NCBI GenBank assembly: GCA_000293845.2
Contig: ALYF01000003.1
Coordinates: forward strand, 248,001-312,000
Reading direction: 5' to 3'
Length of the DNA: 64,000 nt
Source: an alpha proteobacterium IMCC14465
Lineage (GTDB): Bacteria > Pseudomonadota > Alphaproteobacteria > RS24
Part shown: in pieces, positions 28,094 through 38,534 of the stretch
Numbering within the stretch: the first letter of the stretch is position 1
How the letters are laid out: each line of letters starts with the position of its first letter
Program-made: the position numbers and the translations under genes
The notes under the pieces: model-generated
Told to the model about the DNA's origin: nothing
What the model saw: only the letters and a program-made list of their open reading frames with translations
The model's database searches: none

Positions 28094-30898
28094 TTATTCC
28101 GCGTCCAAAATATGGCGCAGATGATAAATAAAATCCAAAGCTTCTTTCGGAGAAAGACGGTCAGGGTCAAGTTCCGCAACGGCATGACTTATCTTATCCG
28201 CAGGACTATCAGCATGACTGTCCTGAACCTGCGCCGAAGAAGATGTAGGCGCAAAGAGCGGCAGGCTTTCCAATACACCCGCCGGTATCGCCTGTTCACG
28301 GCTTTGCTCCAATTGCTCAAGCAATATTCTGGCGCGCTCTATCACTGGTGTGGGCAAGCCTGCAAGTTTGGCAACATGGATGCCATAAGATCTATCTGCC
28401 GCCCCTGCGATAACCTCATGAAGAAAGGCAACATCACCCTGATATTCTGCAACCCGCATGGTAATATTCGTAACCTTGTCGAGCTTCTCAGACAAACCGG
28501 TCAGTTCGTGATAATGCGTTGCAAACATCGTCCGGCATTTATTAATCTCATGCATATGTTCGACCGTCGCCCACGCAATGGACAGGCCGTCAAATGTTGA
28601 TGTGCCGCGCCCGATTTCATCCAGAATGACCATACTGGCAGGCCCGGCCTGATTTAATATTGCCGCCGTTTCCACCATCTCGACCATAAAAGTCGATTGC
28701 CCGCGTGCCAAATCATCTGCGGCGCCGACACGGCTAAACAACCGGTCAACAATTCCAATCTCCGCTTTCGCCGCCGGCACATAACACCCGCTTTGCGCCA
28801 ACACAGCAATAAGCGCATTTTGACGTAAATAGGTGGATTTACCCGCCATATTCGGACCGGTCAGCAATAATAGCCTGCCTGTATCACCTTGTTTATCATC
28901 CGCGTGGATATGGCAATCATTGGCAATGAACGGGCTATCACCCTGCCCGAATAATGACGCTTCAACCACCGGATGCCGCCCGGCTTCAACAAAAAAACGA
29001 TGGTCGTCATAAATCTCAGGGCGCACCCAGTTCATATCGCAAGCCAGCTTGGCGAGCGCCAGCGCGACATCAAGTTCAGCGAGCGCCTCTGCAGAACGGC
29101 TAATAGCCTCAGCCTCTGCCAGCACCTCACCGCACAGGCTGTCAAAAATTTCTTGCTCCAACCCTGTGGCTTTTTCCCCGGCACGGGAAATCTGCCCCGC
29201 AAGCTCCGCAAGTTCCGTAGTTGAAAATCGAACTGAATTAGCGAGCGTCTGGCGATGGAAAAATGTTTCCGCAAAAGGCGCGGTCATCAAGCGGTCACCA
29301 TGCGCGGCTGGCACATCAATGTGATATCCCAACACCGCATTATGTTTGACCTTGAGCGCCTTAATGCCTGTATCTTCACGGTAGCTATTTTGTAGCCCCG
29401 CGATCACACGGCGGCTCTCATCTCTCAAGCGGCGCGCTTCATCAAGACCAGGATGATACCCCGCCGCGATAAAGCCGCCATCACGGGTTAAGAGCGGCAG
29501 TTCATCCGAAAGCGCTTTGTCGAGATGCGCACATAAGTCTTTCAGCGGCTTCCCTTCGCCATCCTTGGGGGCTGAAGAAAGCGCCGCCAATGCCTCGAGT
29601 GCCGCCTCGATAAGCGGCGGGCAGGGCATAATATCTGGCAGTGCCGTCGCCGCGAGGTCGAAGCCCCGCGCCAGCCCATCTCTTATCGCCGCCAAATCTC
29701 GCGGACCACAACGTTCAAGCGACATCCGCCCAAGGGCGCGCGCCATATCCGGTGCTTGTTTTAAAATCGCCCGCTTGGTCTCGCATGTCCGCATCGTCTC
29801 TGCATCATGACCCGCATAAAAACTAATTGCATCCAACCGCGCCTCTATCGCTTCTTTTTGCGCGAGGGGGGCGGCGAGACGTTGCGAAAGCATGCGCGCG
29901 CCGGGGCCCGTCACGGTTTTGTCGATTGCGGCAAAAAGCGAGCCTTTTTTCTCGCCCGTTTTATTTTGCAAAATTTCCAAATTCTGGCAGGTCGCCGCAT
30001 CTATCCGCATGCGTTCATCGGCAGAAGTCAGACGCGGGGGTTTTAAGTTCGGCAATTTCCCAAGCTGGGTGAGGGTAAGATAATTAATCAGCGATCCACA
30101 AGCGGCATACATTGACCGTGACCAATCGCCAAAACCTTCGAGTGTCGCAACCTGATAAGCATTTACGAGCGCGGCGTATCCAGACTCCGAGCTGGCCTGC
30201 GATGATGTCAATTCCGTGACCACGACCTCGCCACAACTTTCGCTCAAAAGACCCTGTTTCTCTCGCGATAGGCTGTCAGGCAATAGCAATTCACGCGGCA
30301 TCAACCCCGCTAACCGCCCTTGAATGGCTTCAAATGTTCCGGCAAAAATCTGCACATCACCCGTTGATATATCCACCCAAGCCAAGGCCAGGTTTTCTTC
30401 TTGTCTGGCTTCTTGTCTGGCTCCTTGTCGAGTTTGCCCAAAAGCGGCGAGGTAATTATTCGCGCCCGCTTCCAACAAGCCATCCTCAGTCAGCGTGCCG
30501 GCCGTAACAAGACGGACGACCTCCCGTCGGACAACAGATTTCGAGCCGCGCTTTTTCGCTTCTGCAGGGTCTTCAGTCTGTTCACAAATAGCCACCTTGT
30601 GCCCTTGCCGGATAAGACGGTGCAAATAGTTTTCAGCTGCATGAAAAGGCACACCACACATTGGAATATTTTCATCCAGATGCTTGCCGCGATGGGTGAG
30701 GGTGATATCCAGTGCCGCCGCGGCAGTTATTGCGTCATCAAAAAACAGCTCATAGAAATCACCCATTCTATAAAATAACAAAAAATCCTGATGGTTTGCC
30801 TTGATGTCCAGAAACTGACGCATCATAGGCGTGATATTTTGATCTGGTGGCGGCATTTTTGATTTTGTTGTTGATGTGTTGTTTTCGGCGTTCAGCAT
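28094..30898 (-). CDS. mutS: DNA mismatch repair protein MutS
   Basis: Mismatch-recognition ATPase, 934 residues with all five MutS domains. The mismatch-contacting Phe-X-Glu is in [14 protein letters not shown] near residue 45. The connector, core and clamp follow, with [16 protein letters not shown] in the core. The ATPase has Walker [17 protein letters not shown], then [21 protein letters not shown], Walker [16 protein letters not shown] and the signature ATHYHELT. No defect is seen. A 12-bp repeat adds RQEARQE in domain II. Transcribed divergently from maeB. Confidence 0.97.
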   Translation of the reverse strand: MLNAENNTSTTKSKMPPPDQNITPMMRQFLDIKANHQDFLLFYRMGDFYELFFDDAITAAAALDITLTHRGKHLDENIPMCGVPFHAAENYLHRLIRQGHKVAICEQTEDPAEAKKRGSKSVVRREVVRLVTAGTLTEDGLLEAGANNYLAAFGQTRQGARQEARQEENLALAWVDISTGDVQIFAGTFEAIQGRLAGLMPRELLLPDSLSREKQGLLSESCGEVVVTELTSSQASSESGYAALVNAYQVATLEGFGDWSRSMYAACGSLINYLTLTQLGKLPNLKPPRLTSADERMRIDAATCQNLEILQNKTGEKKGSLFAAIDKTVTGPGARMLSQRLAAPLAQKEAIEARLDAISFYAGHDAETMRTCETKRAILKQAPDMARALGRMSLERCGPRDLAAIRDGLARGFDLAATALPDIMPCPPLIEAALEALAALSSAPKDGEGKPLKDLCAHLDKALSDELPLLTRDGGFIAAGYHPGLDEARRLRDESRRVIAGLQNSYREDTGIKALKVKHNAVLGYHIDVPAAHGDRLMTAPFAETFFHRQTLANSVRFSTTELAELAGQISRAGEKATGLEQEIFDSLCGEVLAEAEAISRSAEALAELDVALALAKLACDMNWVRPEIYDDHRFFVEAGRHPVVEASLFGQGDSPFIANDCHIHADDKQGDTGRLLLLTGPNMAGKSTYLRQNALIAVLAQSGCYVPAAKAEIGIVDRLFSRVGAADDLARGQSTFMVEMVETAAILNQAGPASMVILDEIGRGTSTFDGLSIAWATVEHMHEINKCRTMFATHYHELTGLSEKLDKVTNITMRVAEYQGDVAFLHEVIAGAADRSYGIHVAKLAGLPTPVIERARILLEQLEQSREQAIPAGVLESLPLFAPTSSSAQVQDSHADSPADKISHAVAELDPDRLSPKEALDFIYHLRHILDAE
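30398..30433. repeat. 12-bp in-frame tandem repeat in mutS
   Basis: Two exact copies of ttcttgtctggc followed by a third degenerate copy encode the (A)RQEARQE stretch of MutS domain II. Confidence 0.85.
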
Positions 30899-31055
30899 GT
30901 CTCTATATTAGCAGAGCGTTAAAGTAATGGAAAACGCGATATGGCAAATTACTGTTAGAAAAATCTGTATAAATAAGAGGCGCTGTAAAACGACATCAAC
31001 TCAGGGCTTGTGATAAGTCGCACATCACCGTAAATATCATTTAGGCAGGTGCGAA

Positions 31056-33317
31056 ATGGATGACTCAACTGAAAAAAATATCTCTGACCGTGAGGCGCTA
31101 AGGTTTCACAGTCGCGGCAAGCCGGGTAAGCTTGAAATCAACCCCACGAAACCGATGGCAACACAAAGAGACTTGTCTTTGGCCTATTCGCCAGGTGTGG
31201 CTGTTCCTGTGCGCGCAATTGCCGAAAACCCGGACGCCTCCTATGATTTAACCACGCGCGGCAATATGGTTGCTGTCATTTCAAACGGTACAGCCATTCT
31301 CGGGCTTGGCAATCTGGGGGCACTCGCCTCCAAGCCCGTGATGGAAGGTAAGGCGGTTCTGTTTAAGCGTTTTGCCGATGTCGACAGCATTGACCTAGAG
31401 ATTGACACCGAAGATCCGGATCAGTTTATCAATGCCGTGCGCTATATGGGCCCTAGCTTTGGCGGCATTAACCTTGAGGATATCAAAGCGCCAGATTGCT
31501 TCATCATTGAACAAAAACTGCGCGAAGAGATGGATATTCCCGTCTTCCATGACGACCAGCACGGCACGGCCATTATTTGCGTTGCGGGACTGATTAATGC
31601 CCTGCATCTGACGGGGCGTGACATTAAAGACACAAAGGTCGTGATGAATGGCGCGGGAGCAGCAGGCATTGCCTGTCTGGAGCTGTTAAAAGCGATGGGG
31701 CTACCATCGAATAATGCGATTTTATGTGACACAAAAGGCGTCATCTTTACAGGTCGTGAAGAGGGCATGAACCAGTGGAAATCTGCCCATGCGGTTAAAA
31801 CAGATGCACGCACACTCACCGAAGCCATGGAAGGCGCGGATATTTTCATCGGGCTTTCTGTGAAAGGCGCGCTTACGGGGGAGATGCTGAAATCAATGGC
31901 GAAAAACCCGATTGTTTTTGCAATGGCAAATCCTGATCCAGAAATTACGCCTGAAGAAGCCCACGAAATTCGGCCGGATGCCATTGTTGCCACTGGCAGG
32001 TCTGATTATCCCAATCAAGTTAACAATGTGCTTGGCTTTCCCTATATTTTTCGGGGCGCCCTAGATGTGCAGGCCACGACGATTAATGAAGAAATGAAAA
32101 TCGCTTGCGCCGAAGCCCTCGCGGCACTGGCGCGTGAAGATGTCCCCGATGAAGTTGCCGCGGCCTATAATGACGAGCGCCTGCGCTTTGGCCCAAATTA
32201 CATTATCCCCGTACCATTTGACCCGCGCCTGATTAAGGATATTCCGCCAGCTGTTGCCAAGGCAGCAATGGAAACGGGCGTCGCCAGAAAACCGATTGTC
32301 GATATGGATGCTTATCGGGACAGGCTGTCAGCCCGCCTCGACCCGGCAGCCGGTTCTTTGCAGGTTATTTTTAACAAAGTCCGCCAGAAGCCAAAGCGCA
32401 TGATATTTGCCGAAGGCGAGCAGGAACAAGTTATCCGCGCCGCGATTGCCTATAAGGATGCCGGACTGGGGGAACCTATTCTTATCGGACGTGATGAGAT
32501 TGTTCTGGAAAATATGAAGTCCATCGGCCTCGGCGATAGAGATGATTTGGAAATCGCCAATACCAGCAAATCGGAACGGATTAATGATTATGCCGCCTAT
32601 CTCTATGGGCGTCTCCAGCGCAATGGCTTCCTCGAAAGAGATGTGATGCGCATGGTCAGCAATGATCGAAATATATTCGGCTCATGCATGCTGGCTTTGG
32701 GCGACGCTGATGCCATGATTACCGGCGTAACGCGTAACTATTCGATTGTTCTAGAGCAGGTCACGAAGGTGATAGACCCAATGCCCGGCAAACGAGTGAT
32801 TGGCGTTTCCATGATTTTGGCGCGCGGACGCACCGTCCTTGTTGCTGATACTAATGTTCATGACATGCCCAATGGCGAGGAGCTGGCGGATATTACTGAA
32901 CAAACCGCACAAACAGCGCGCGCCCTCGGCTATGAGCCGCGCGTCGCTTTACTGGCCTATTCGACATTTGGTCACCCTGAAGGCGACCGCTCAAGATATG
33001 TGCGTGACGCCGTCAAAATTTTGGAGCATCGTTGCGTTGACTTTGAATTTGATGGTGAAATGGCCGCGGATGTCGCGCTTAATAAAGACGTGCGCAGCAT
33101 GTATCCGTTCTCACGGCTCAAAGATAATGCCAATGTGCTTGTGATGCCGGCGATTCACTCAGCCTCTATTTCAACAAAAATGCTGGGTGAACTTGGGGGC
33201 GCAACAGTGATTGGGCCAATGCTTATCGGGCTGTCGAAATCTGTTCAGATTGTGCGCATTGGGTGCACATCTTCTGAATTACTCAATATGGCAGCGATTG
33301 CGGCTTATGATTTTTAA
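31056..33317 (+). CDS. maeB: NADP-dependent malic enzyme, hybrid type with phosphotransacetylase-like domain
   Basis: Decarboxylates malate to pyruvate. 753 residues. The malic domain has [19 protein letters not shown] and [17 protein letters not shown]; the NAD(P)-binding domain has [19 protein letters not shown]-terminal phosphate acetyltransferase-like domain starts about 430 ([16 protein letters not shown]) and is usually non-catalytic and regulatory (acetyl-CoA sensing). Divergent from mutS across 157 bp. The stop codon lies inside a 13-bp tandem repeat. Confidence 0.96.
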   Translation: MDDSTEKNISDREALRFHSRGKPGKLEINPTKPMATQRDLSLAYSPGVAVPVRAIAENPDASYDLTTRGNMVAVISNGTAILGLGNLGALASKPVMEGKAVLFKRFADVDSIDLEIDTEDPDQFINAVRYMGPSFGGINLEDIKAPDCFIIEQKLREEMDIPVFHDDQHGTAIICVAGLINALHLTGRDIKDTKVVMNGAGAAGIACLELLKAMGLPSNNAILCDTKGVIFTGREEGMNQWKSAHAVKTDARTLTEAMEGADIFIGLSVKGALTGEMLKSMAKNPIVFAMANPDPEITPEEAHEIRPDAIVATGRSDYPNQVNNVLGFPYIFRGALDVQATTINEEMKIACAEALAALAREDVPDEVAAAYNDERLRFGPNYIIPVPFDPRLIKDIPPAVAKAAMETGVARKPIVDMDAYRDRLSARLDPAAGSLQVIFNKVRQKPKRMIFAEGEQEQVIRAAIAYKDAGLGEPILIGRDEIVLENMKSIGLGDRDDLEIANTSKSERINDYAAYLYGRLQRNGFLERDVMRMVSNDRNIFGSCMLALGDADAMITGVTRNYSIVLEQVTKVIDPMPGKRVIGVSMILARGRTVLVADTNVHDMPNGEELADITEQTAQTARALGYEPRVALLAYSTFGHPEGDRSRYVRDAVKILEHRCVDFEFDGEMAADVALNKDVRSMYPFSRLKDNANVLVMPAIHSASISTKMLGELGGATVIGPMLIGLSKSVQIVRIGCTSSELLNMAAIAAYDF

Positions 33318-33345
33318 GGGTGATTTTTAGGGCTGATTTTAAATC
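33308..33345. repeat. 13-bp tandem repeat at the maeB stop
   Basis: Units tgatttttaaggg, tgatttttagggc and tgattttaaat follow each other. The maeB stop TAA is in the first unit and a second in-frame stop (TGA) starts the next. The array fills the 31-bp gap to the convergent comM gene. Confidence 0.85.
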
Positions 33346-33348
33346 CCC

Positions 33349-34872
33349 TTAAACATCTGAAGCCATGCCGCGCCACACCATGGCGGATGCAATATGTCTC
33401 GCAGCGATGAGGTCGCAGCCTTCCAAATCAGCCACCGTCCGCGCCACTCTGATAATGCGGTTATAACCGCGCGCCGTCAGCTTAGAGTTGGTCGCCTCGT
33501 CTGTGATTTTTTCAATTAAGGCCTGGCCTGCCTCATCGGGTTTTGACAGCTCACGTAAAAGCTCACCATCCAAATTGGCATTCAAGCACCCCTGATTGCG
33601 CTCAAACTGAACCTTCTGGGCACGCGCGACACGCTGGGCAATATCAGCACTGCACTCCCCGCTATCGGGGGACAGCATATCGCGCAGAGATACAGGTGGC
33701 ACTTCAATGCGAATATCGAACCTGTCCAATAAAGGTCCGGATAACCGTCCCAGATATTCATGAATACATTGCGGAATGCGATGACAAGCAAGTTGAGGGT
33801 CATTGGCATGCCCGCAACGACACGGGTTCATAGCAGCAACAAGCTGAAAATTAGCCGGATAGGTGATATGCGCTTCCGCACGGGCAATCTCGACCTCGCC
33901 CGTCTCAATGGGTTGGCGCAAAGCATCCAGTGTTTGGCGTGAGAATTCCGGCAACTCATCGAGAAATAAAACGCCATTATGCGATAAAGAAATCTCACCT
34001 GGTTTGGCCTGACGCCCGCCACCAATTAAAGCCGCCATGCTTGCAGAATGATGCGGCGCCCGAAAAGGCCTATGGCTCGCCATATTAATACCGCTACCAC
34101 CAGAGGATAAACTCTTAATCGTCGTGACCTCGAGGCGTTGACGGGATTGAAGCGGTGGCAAAATACCCGGCAACCTCGCCGCCAGCATAGACTTGCCCGC
34201 ACCCGGTGGGCCGGTAAGAAGAAGGTTATGCCCACCTGCTGCAGCCACTTCAAGCGCCAATCTTGCCTCTGGCTGACCACGCACATCTGACATGTCTGGC
34301 AAGTCTTCTTGCGCTGTTTCAAGGCGCGGTTCAGGTGGGGGAAGAATTTGCGTCTCACGCAAATGATTGATGAGCTGGAGAATATGATCTGCCGCAATAA
34401 TGCCCGGCTTATCAGGCGATGCGAGACCCGACCAAGCTGCCTCGGGCCCACATTCACCGGGACAGATAAGACCCAACCCCCACGACATGGCCGCCATAGC
34501 AGCAGGAAGCGCACCCGGCACACCCCCGATGCGCCCGTCCAACGATAACTCGCCAATGGCAACAAAACCTTCTACCGCCTCAGCGGGCAACGCGCCCATC
34601 GCCACCATCAGCCCTAACGCGATGGGCAAATCATAATGACTGCCTTCTTTAGGCAAATCAGCCGGCGCAAGATTGACGGTAATGCGCTCTGGCGGCAAGC
34701 CTAATCCGATTGCCGAAAGCGCGCTTCTCACCCGCTCACGGCTTTCACCAATCGCCTTATCGGGCAATCCAACCGTGTTGAAAACCATTTTGCCGGGGGA
34801 GAGATGTACTTGCACATCCACCTTGACGGCATTCATGCCTTGAAAGGCTAGCGTATTGATACGTGCGACCAT
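33349..34872 (-). CDS. comM: ComM/YifB-type Mg-chelatase-like AAA+ ATPase
   Basis: AAA+ helicase-like protein; in naturally transformable bacteria ComM drives branch migration of incoming DNA. 507 residues. The N-terminal ChlI-like domain has VDVQVHLSPGKMVFNTVGLPDKAIGESRERVRSAL and NLAPADLPKEGSHYDLPIALGL. The ATPase has Walker A LTGPPGAGKSMLAARLPGILPP, RAPHHSASMAALIGGG, LFLDELPEF, and the cysteine pair MNPCRCG; C-terminal TARGYNRIIRVARTVADL. No competence genes are adjacent. Convergent with maeB. Confidence 0.93.
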   Translation of the reverse strand: MVARINTLAFQGMNAVKVDVQVHLSPGKMVFNTVGLPDKAIGESRERVRSALSAIGLGLPPERITVNLAPADLPKEGSHYDLPIALGLMVAMGALPAEAVEGFVAIGELSLDGRIGGVPGALPAAMAAMSWGLGLICPGECGPEAAWSGLASPDKPGIIAADHILQLINHLRETQILPPPEPRLETAQEDLPDMSDVRGQPEARLALEVAAAGGHNLLLTGPPGAGKSMLAARLPGILPPLQSRQRLEVTTIKSLSSGGSGINMASHRPFRAPHHSASMAALIGGGRQAKPGEISLSHNGVLFLDELPEFSRQTLDALRQPIETGEVEIARAEAHITYPANFQLVAAMNPCRCGHANDPQLACHRIPQCIHEYLGRLSGPLLDRFDIRIEVPPVSLRDMLSPDSGECSADIAQRVARAQKVQFERNQGCLNANLDGELLRELSKPDEAGQALIEKITDEATNSKLTARGYNRIIRVARTVADLEGCDLIAARHIASAMVWRGMASDV

Positions 34873-35033
34873 TATTATTCATTTGTTTTGGCCAGACCGA
34901 TTTAGCGGAAACAAGAAAGATACACTGAGAAAGAGAACGAAACTATAATCGACCGAGCAGGCGTTTTTTGTTTATTAACAGAATTTTATATTGTAAGTTT
35001 TAATATGTTTTGTTGCAAAGTTGAGCTTGTATT

Positions 35034-35318
35034 ATGTTTAACCAGAAACGTATAGAAGTAAACATCGGTGATGTTTTTGTCGAACACTTCCACAATAAAC
35101 GAAAAATCCTGTCCATGATGGGACTGTCCAAAGATTTTGAAATCTCGAATTTTCAAAACTTATGGACGGTTGTCCGCATCAATAATTTCAGCGGCTATCC
35201 GCATGCAGAACTGCATGACCAAAAAAGTGGCGGCACCAGAATTATAGCCATTGATGCCTTGGAAAAACAGGAAAACTATAAAAAATACGCGCCGGAGCCA
35301 TTCGATAAGGCGGTTTGA
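35034..35318 (+). CDS. Small protein of unknown function
   Basis: 94-residue soluble product with no signal peptide or membrane segment and no motif I recognise. It is rich in Asn, Lys, His and aromatic residues (VGDVFVEHFHNKRKILSMMGL at the N terminus, NNFSGYPHAELHDQKSGG in the middle). It is the only long frame on the plus strand in the 450 bp between comM and gshB, and it runs toward gshB. The upstream 160 bp is AT-rich and free of other genes. Support is only the open frame and plausible composition. Confidence 0.5.
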   Translation: MFNQKRIEVNIGDVFVEHFHNKRKILSMMGLSKDFEISNFQNLWTVVRINNFSGYPHAELHDQKSGGTRIIAIDALEKQENYKKYAPEPFDKAV

Positions 35319-35333
35319 AGCTTTAACGCTTCA
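35316..35333. terminator. Stem-loop across the convergent stops of the small gene and gshB
   Basis: A perfect 6-bp inverted repeat, TGAAGC-N6-GCTTCA, covers both the stop of the small plus-strand gene and the gshB stop. There is no T-run on either side, so bidirectional termination is only a possibility. Confidence 0.3.
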
Positions 35334-36267
35334 GCCTCACCTCAATCGCATCCCAAATAAGGCTGGCAACATCCGGCCCTCCAAAGTCTGCGATTTCGCG
35401 AATGCACGTCGGTGACGTCACATTAATCTCTGTGAGATAATCACCAATCACGTCAATACCTGCAAAGATAATGCCGTTATCTCTTAAATAAGTGCCAATT
35501 ATATTGGCGATTTCAATATCTCGGTCAGATAATTCAGACGCCACTGGACGCCCGCCCACATGCACATTAGCGCGCGCCTCACCGGGCTGGGGAACACGAT
35601 TAACCGAGGCAACGGCCTCACCTTCAATCAGAATAACGCGTTTATCACCTTGGCGCACATCGGGCAGATATTGCTGGGCAACAATCGGCTCACGGCTTGA
35701 AACGATGAACATTTCAACCAGAGCAGAAAAATTTTCATCTTGTTGCGTAACTCTGAAAACCCCCGCACCACCATTGCCGTAAACCGGCTTAAGAATAATG
35801 TCGCCGAATTCTTGTCTAAAATCTGCCAGAGCCTTCACATCGCGGGTCAATAATGTCGGCGGCTGAAGCGCCGGAAACAGAACGGGAAGAATTTTCTCCG
35901 GTCCATTACGCACGGCAACAGGATCATTCACAACCAATGTGGTATCGCAAATTTGTTCCAGCATATGCGTGGCAGAAATATAGGCCATGTCAAAAGGTGG
36001 GTCCTGCCGCATCAGAACGACATCCATATCAGTCAGATTCCGAATTTCCTCCGGCCCGACAGAGAAATAATCCGCGCTTTGGTCATTTAAGGCCAAAGAC
36101 CGCATGCGCGCCGTGACCAAGCCATCTCGGAGACTCATATTTTCTGGCAGATAATAATGAAGCTCAAAGCCCCTCTTTTGCGCCTCTATACCCAGCGCAA
36201 AGGTGCTGTCACAGCCGACATCTATCGACTCGATGGGGTCCATTTGAATTGCAACTTTTAAAACCAT
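35323..36267 (-). CDS. gshB: Glutathione synthetase
   Basis: ATP-grasp ligase joining glycine to gamma-glutamylcysteine. 314 residues, normal for the family. N terminus KVAIQMDPIESIDVGCDSTFALGIEAQKRG, DVVLMRQDPPFDMAYISATHMLE, ILKPVYGNGGAGVFRV (ATP loop) and GIDVIGDYLTEINVTSPTCIREI near the C terminus. Lies 27 bp downstream of the dolP-like lipoprotein gene on the same strand; gshB often neighbours this rsmI-yraN cluster in proteobacteria. Confidence 0.96.
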   Translation of the reverse strand: MVLKVAIQMDPIESIDVGCDSTFALGIEAQKRGFELHYYLPENMSLRDGLVTARMRSLALNDQSADYFSVGPEEIRNLTDMDVVLMRQDPPFDMAYISATHMLEQICDTTLVVNDPVAVRNGPEKILPVLFPALQPPTLLTRDVKALADFRQEFGDIILKPVYGNGGAGVFRVTQQDENFSALVEMFIVSSREPIVAQQYLPDVRQGDKRVILIEGEAVASVNRVPQPGEARANVHVGGRPVASELSDRDIEIANIIGTYLRDNGIIFAGIDVIGDYLTEINVTSPTCIREIADFGGPDVASLIWDAIEVRLKR

Positions 36268-36294
36268 TTATCTTGTCCAGATTCTTTCGCTAAA

Positions 36295-36945
36295 TTATTT
36301 TAGGCGCGATGCTTCAGCCTTATTTAGCTCATCAGCAGCAGCAAACGCCAACATCATTTCATCCACTGTTTCAAACTCCAGTTTCACCTCAACCACCCCC
36401 GATATAGTGCGGGCGTGATTGACAACGCGCATCGCTTCTTCCTCAGTCGGCGCGACACCGAGAATATATACCACACCTCGGTGTGTTCGGATGATGAAAT
36501 TAACTGCCGAGATGGCTTGATCCGTCATAAGGGCGGCACGCAGGCGCGTGCTGATAAAACTATCGCGCCCCACTTTAGCAAATCCACGCGGCTCGCTCAC
36601 GACAACATAATTGAAGACCTGTCGTATCCCTGGTTCTGCATCAACACTCTTCCGCAAAGAGATTAAAGCGTTTTCATCCGGCACAGAACCTGTCAGCATC
36701 ACACGCCCCGCCAGCGCATCGATTTTAATTTTGAGCATTAGCGTATCGTCTTCTTGCAGGAGCGCCCGGTTCAGCGCAACCATCAAGCCTGCATCATCCA
36801 TGCGTTTTTCAAAGCCCGGCGCGCTCAAAGCAGCCGAGCCGACCGCTGACACACCCCCGACAATCGTGCCGGGTACTGAGCACCCATGAGACACCAGCGC
36901 CAGTAATAAGACAGAAAATAAAACACGTCCGGACCTGCGATGCAT
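36295..36945 (-). CDS. DolP/YraP-like outer-membrane lipoprotein with two BON domains
   Basis: Lipid-binding periplasmic lipoprotein family. 216 residues from MHRRSGRVLF, chosen because it gives a classic signal (RR, hydrophobic VLFSVLLLALVSHG, then Cys). The open frame continues to 37002 with a non-signal N terminus. Two BON domains follow: about 60-130 (DDAGLMVALNRALLQ, VMLTGSVPDENAL) and 135-205 (DSFISTRLRAALMTD, VYILGVAPTEEEA). The order LpoA-like, rsmI, yraN, BON lipoprotein matches the E. coli lpoA-yraN-dolP neighbourhood, supporting a DolP role at the division site or outer membrane. Confidence 0.87.
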   Translation of the reverse strand: MHRRSGRVLFSVLLLALVSHGCSVPGTIVGGVSAVGSAALSAPGFEKRMDDAGLMVALNRALLQEDDTLMLKIKIDALAGRVMLTGSVPDENALISLRKSVDAEPGIRQVFNYVVVSEPRGFAKVGRDSFISTRLRAALMTDQAISAVNFIIRTHRGVVYILGVAPTEEEAMRVVNHARTISGVVEVKLEFETVDEMMLAFAAADELNKAEASRLK

Positions 36946-37014
36946 ATGGCGCTTACCAATCTCCAGTATCTCATCAGCTGTATAAGTCATATGTCCAATC
37001 AAGTTTACTTATCT

Positions 37015-37398
37015 TTATTCATGCCAAATATTCTCAAATCGACGAGGCCATTTGCCGGAAACAATAATAATGGCATCAAACCGCCATGAGCAATCCGCAA
37101 AATCTGGATGCCGCACCATGAACATATCCGCAGCATTGGAAATGCGCCGCCATTGCCGCGTCGTTAACGAGTCGAGCGCGACCTTCTCGCTCTGACGTGC
37201 CTTGACTTCAATAAAGGTGATGATTTTCCCTTTTTTAGCAACCAGATCAATTTCACCTAATGGGCATTTCCAGCGCCACGCCAAAACGCGCCAACCCGTA
37301 AATATGAGATAAAGCGCGGCAAAAATTTCAGCACGCAAACCACGGCGATAAGCCTGAATTTTTTTCAAGGGCGGTTTTTTCTTATCAGCATAGATCAT
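37015..37398 (-). CDS. yraN: UPF0102 family protein YraN (endonuclease-like fold)
   Basis: 127 residues of the UPF0102 family, related to Holliday-junction resolvase-like nucleases, activity unproven. The core has GLRAEIFAALYLIFTGWRVLAWRWKCPLGEIDLVAKKGKIITFIEVKAR: the E, D and E-x-K of the PD-(D/E)xK site are visible. C-terminal RISNAADMFMVRHPDFADCSWRFDAIIV is typical. The start overlaps the rsmI stop by 4 bp (ATGA), so the two are coupled. Confidence 0.93.
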   Translation of the reverse strand: MIYADKKKPPLKKIQAYRRGLRAEIFAALYLIFTGWRVLAWRWKCPLGEIDLVAKKGKIITFIEVKARQSEKVALDSLTTRQWRRISNAADMFMVRHPDFADCSWRFDAIIIVSGKWPRRFENIWHE

Positions 37399-38285
37399 GG
37401 CAATCGGTCATCCCCGTTATCTGAAAGCGTTAACGCCAATTGATAAACATCCCGCTTCGACCAGCCAGAGAGTGCCGCAACCCGTGCCGCCGCGGTTTTA
37501 AGAGGTTGATTTTGCATCGCCACACGAAGGCTATTCCGCACGTCAAGCTCAGACATCTTTTCTTTTGCAACAGGCGGGTGAATAAGCACCACAATCTCAC
37601 CCCGCGCCGAGGCATTCGCCTCAAGCGTCTCAATGAGTTCTGTAGGCGCGCCAATGAGAGCCTCCTCAAAGGCTTTGGTCAATTCACGACAAACCGCTAT
37701 GTCCCGATTTGGCATCACAGCCTCAATATCCTTTAAAAGCCCAATCAACCTTTTGGGGCTTTCAAACAACACCAATGTGACTGGAATATCGACCAGCTCC
37801 GCCAGAGCTGTTTGCCGTGCCGCAGATTTAGGCGGCAAAAACCCAGCAAATAAAAAACGGTCACTTGGAAAACCGGCAATACTCAGCGCCGCAATCGGGC
37901 TGGAGGCGCCGGGCACTGAAAAAACCTCATGCCCCGCTGCGCGCATTTCTTTCACCAGTCGATAGCCGGGGTCTGATATCAGCGGTGTGCCGGCATCACT
38001 GACCAGCGCCACAGAAAGACCTTCGTCAAGGTGGCGGGCAATCTCGGAACGCACAGTATCGGAAGAATGCTCGTGATAACTATCGGGCTTGCGTTGAATG
38101 CCATGAAGGGAAAAAAGTTTTTTGGTAATGCGCGTATCTTCACAATAGACTTTATCAGCCTGCGTCAGAACATCCAGCGCGCGCAGGGTGATGTCTCTGG
38201 CATTGCCAATGGGGGTGGCGACAATATAAAGGCCACATTTGAGGCTGCCTTGACGTGCAGAAATCTTTTTTTCAGACCCACTCAC
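37395..38285 (-). CDS. rsmI: 16S rRNA (cytidine(1402)-2'-O)-methyltransferase RsmI
   Basis: Tetrapyrrole-methylase-fold enzyme acting on C1402 of 16S rRNA. 296 residues. Motifs LYIVATPIGNARDITLRALDVL, YCEDTRITKKLFSLHGI, VALVSDAGTPLISDPGYRLV and SVPGASSPIAALSIAGFPSDRFLFAGFLP. The start is GTG at 38285 because a stop codon lies a few codons upstream in frame and no ATG gives the family N terminus. Divergent from the LpoA-like gene; a duplicated palindrome lies in the shared upstream region. Confidence 0.95.
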   Translation of the reverse strand: MSGSEKKISARQGSLKCGLYIVATPIGNARDITLRALDVLTQADKVYCEDTRITKKLFSLHGIQRKPDSYHEHSSDTVRSEIARHLDEGLSVALVSDAGTPLISDPGYRLVKEMRAAGHEVFSVPGASSPIAALSIAGFPSDRFLFAGFLPPKSAARQTALAELVDIPVTLVLFESPKRLIGLLKDIEAVMPNRDIAVCRELTKAFEEALIGAPTELIETLEANASARGEIVVLIHPPVAKEKMSELDVRNSLRVAMQNQPLKTAAARVAALSGWSKRDVYQLALTLSDNGDDRLP

Positions 38286-38341
38286 TTATTTGTCTTTCTT
38301 CATCGACTTTGAGACAGGATAATCCGACATAAGATGACTTT

Positions 38342-38395
38342 GCCTTATTTGCCTAAAATGGCAAGAGGGCCTTATTTGCCTAAAATGGCAAGAGG
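38342..38395. repeat. Perfect 27-bp tandem duplication containing a palindrome
   Basis: Two identical 27-bp units, each with the inverted repeat TTGCC-N6-GGCAA, stand between divergent rsmI and the LpoA-like gene. They lie 57-110 bp upstream of the rsmI start and about 140 bp before the LpoA-like start. The centres of the two palindromes are 27 bp apart. It may be a doubled operator. Confidence 0.9.
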
Positions 38396-38534
38396 CTATC
38401 CTCAAGGGCTGATGAGCATCAATTTGTGAGAAAATGCATCACTTTCGAAGCGGCAGTTTTTCGGTTAGTTTAGGCATATGTTAAAGCCATACTCCGGTCA
38501 TAATTCATCTTTATGGCTTATCCGGTAAAGTGAG

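Noticed and set aside
33349-34872. Natural-competence locus around comM
   Set aside because: Only the comM-like ATPase is present; this family is widespread in non-competent bacteria and no com or pilus genes are near.
38342-38395. CRISPR array or mobile-element remnant from the 27-bp direct repeat
   Set aside because: The two units are adjacent with no spacer and no cas genes or transposase are nearby; it is a plain tandem duplication.
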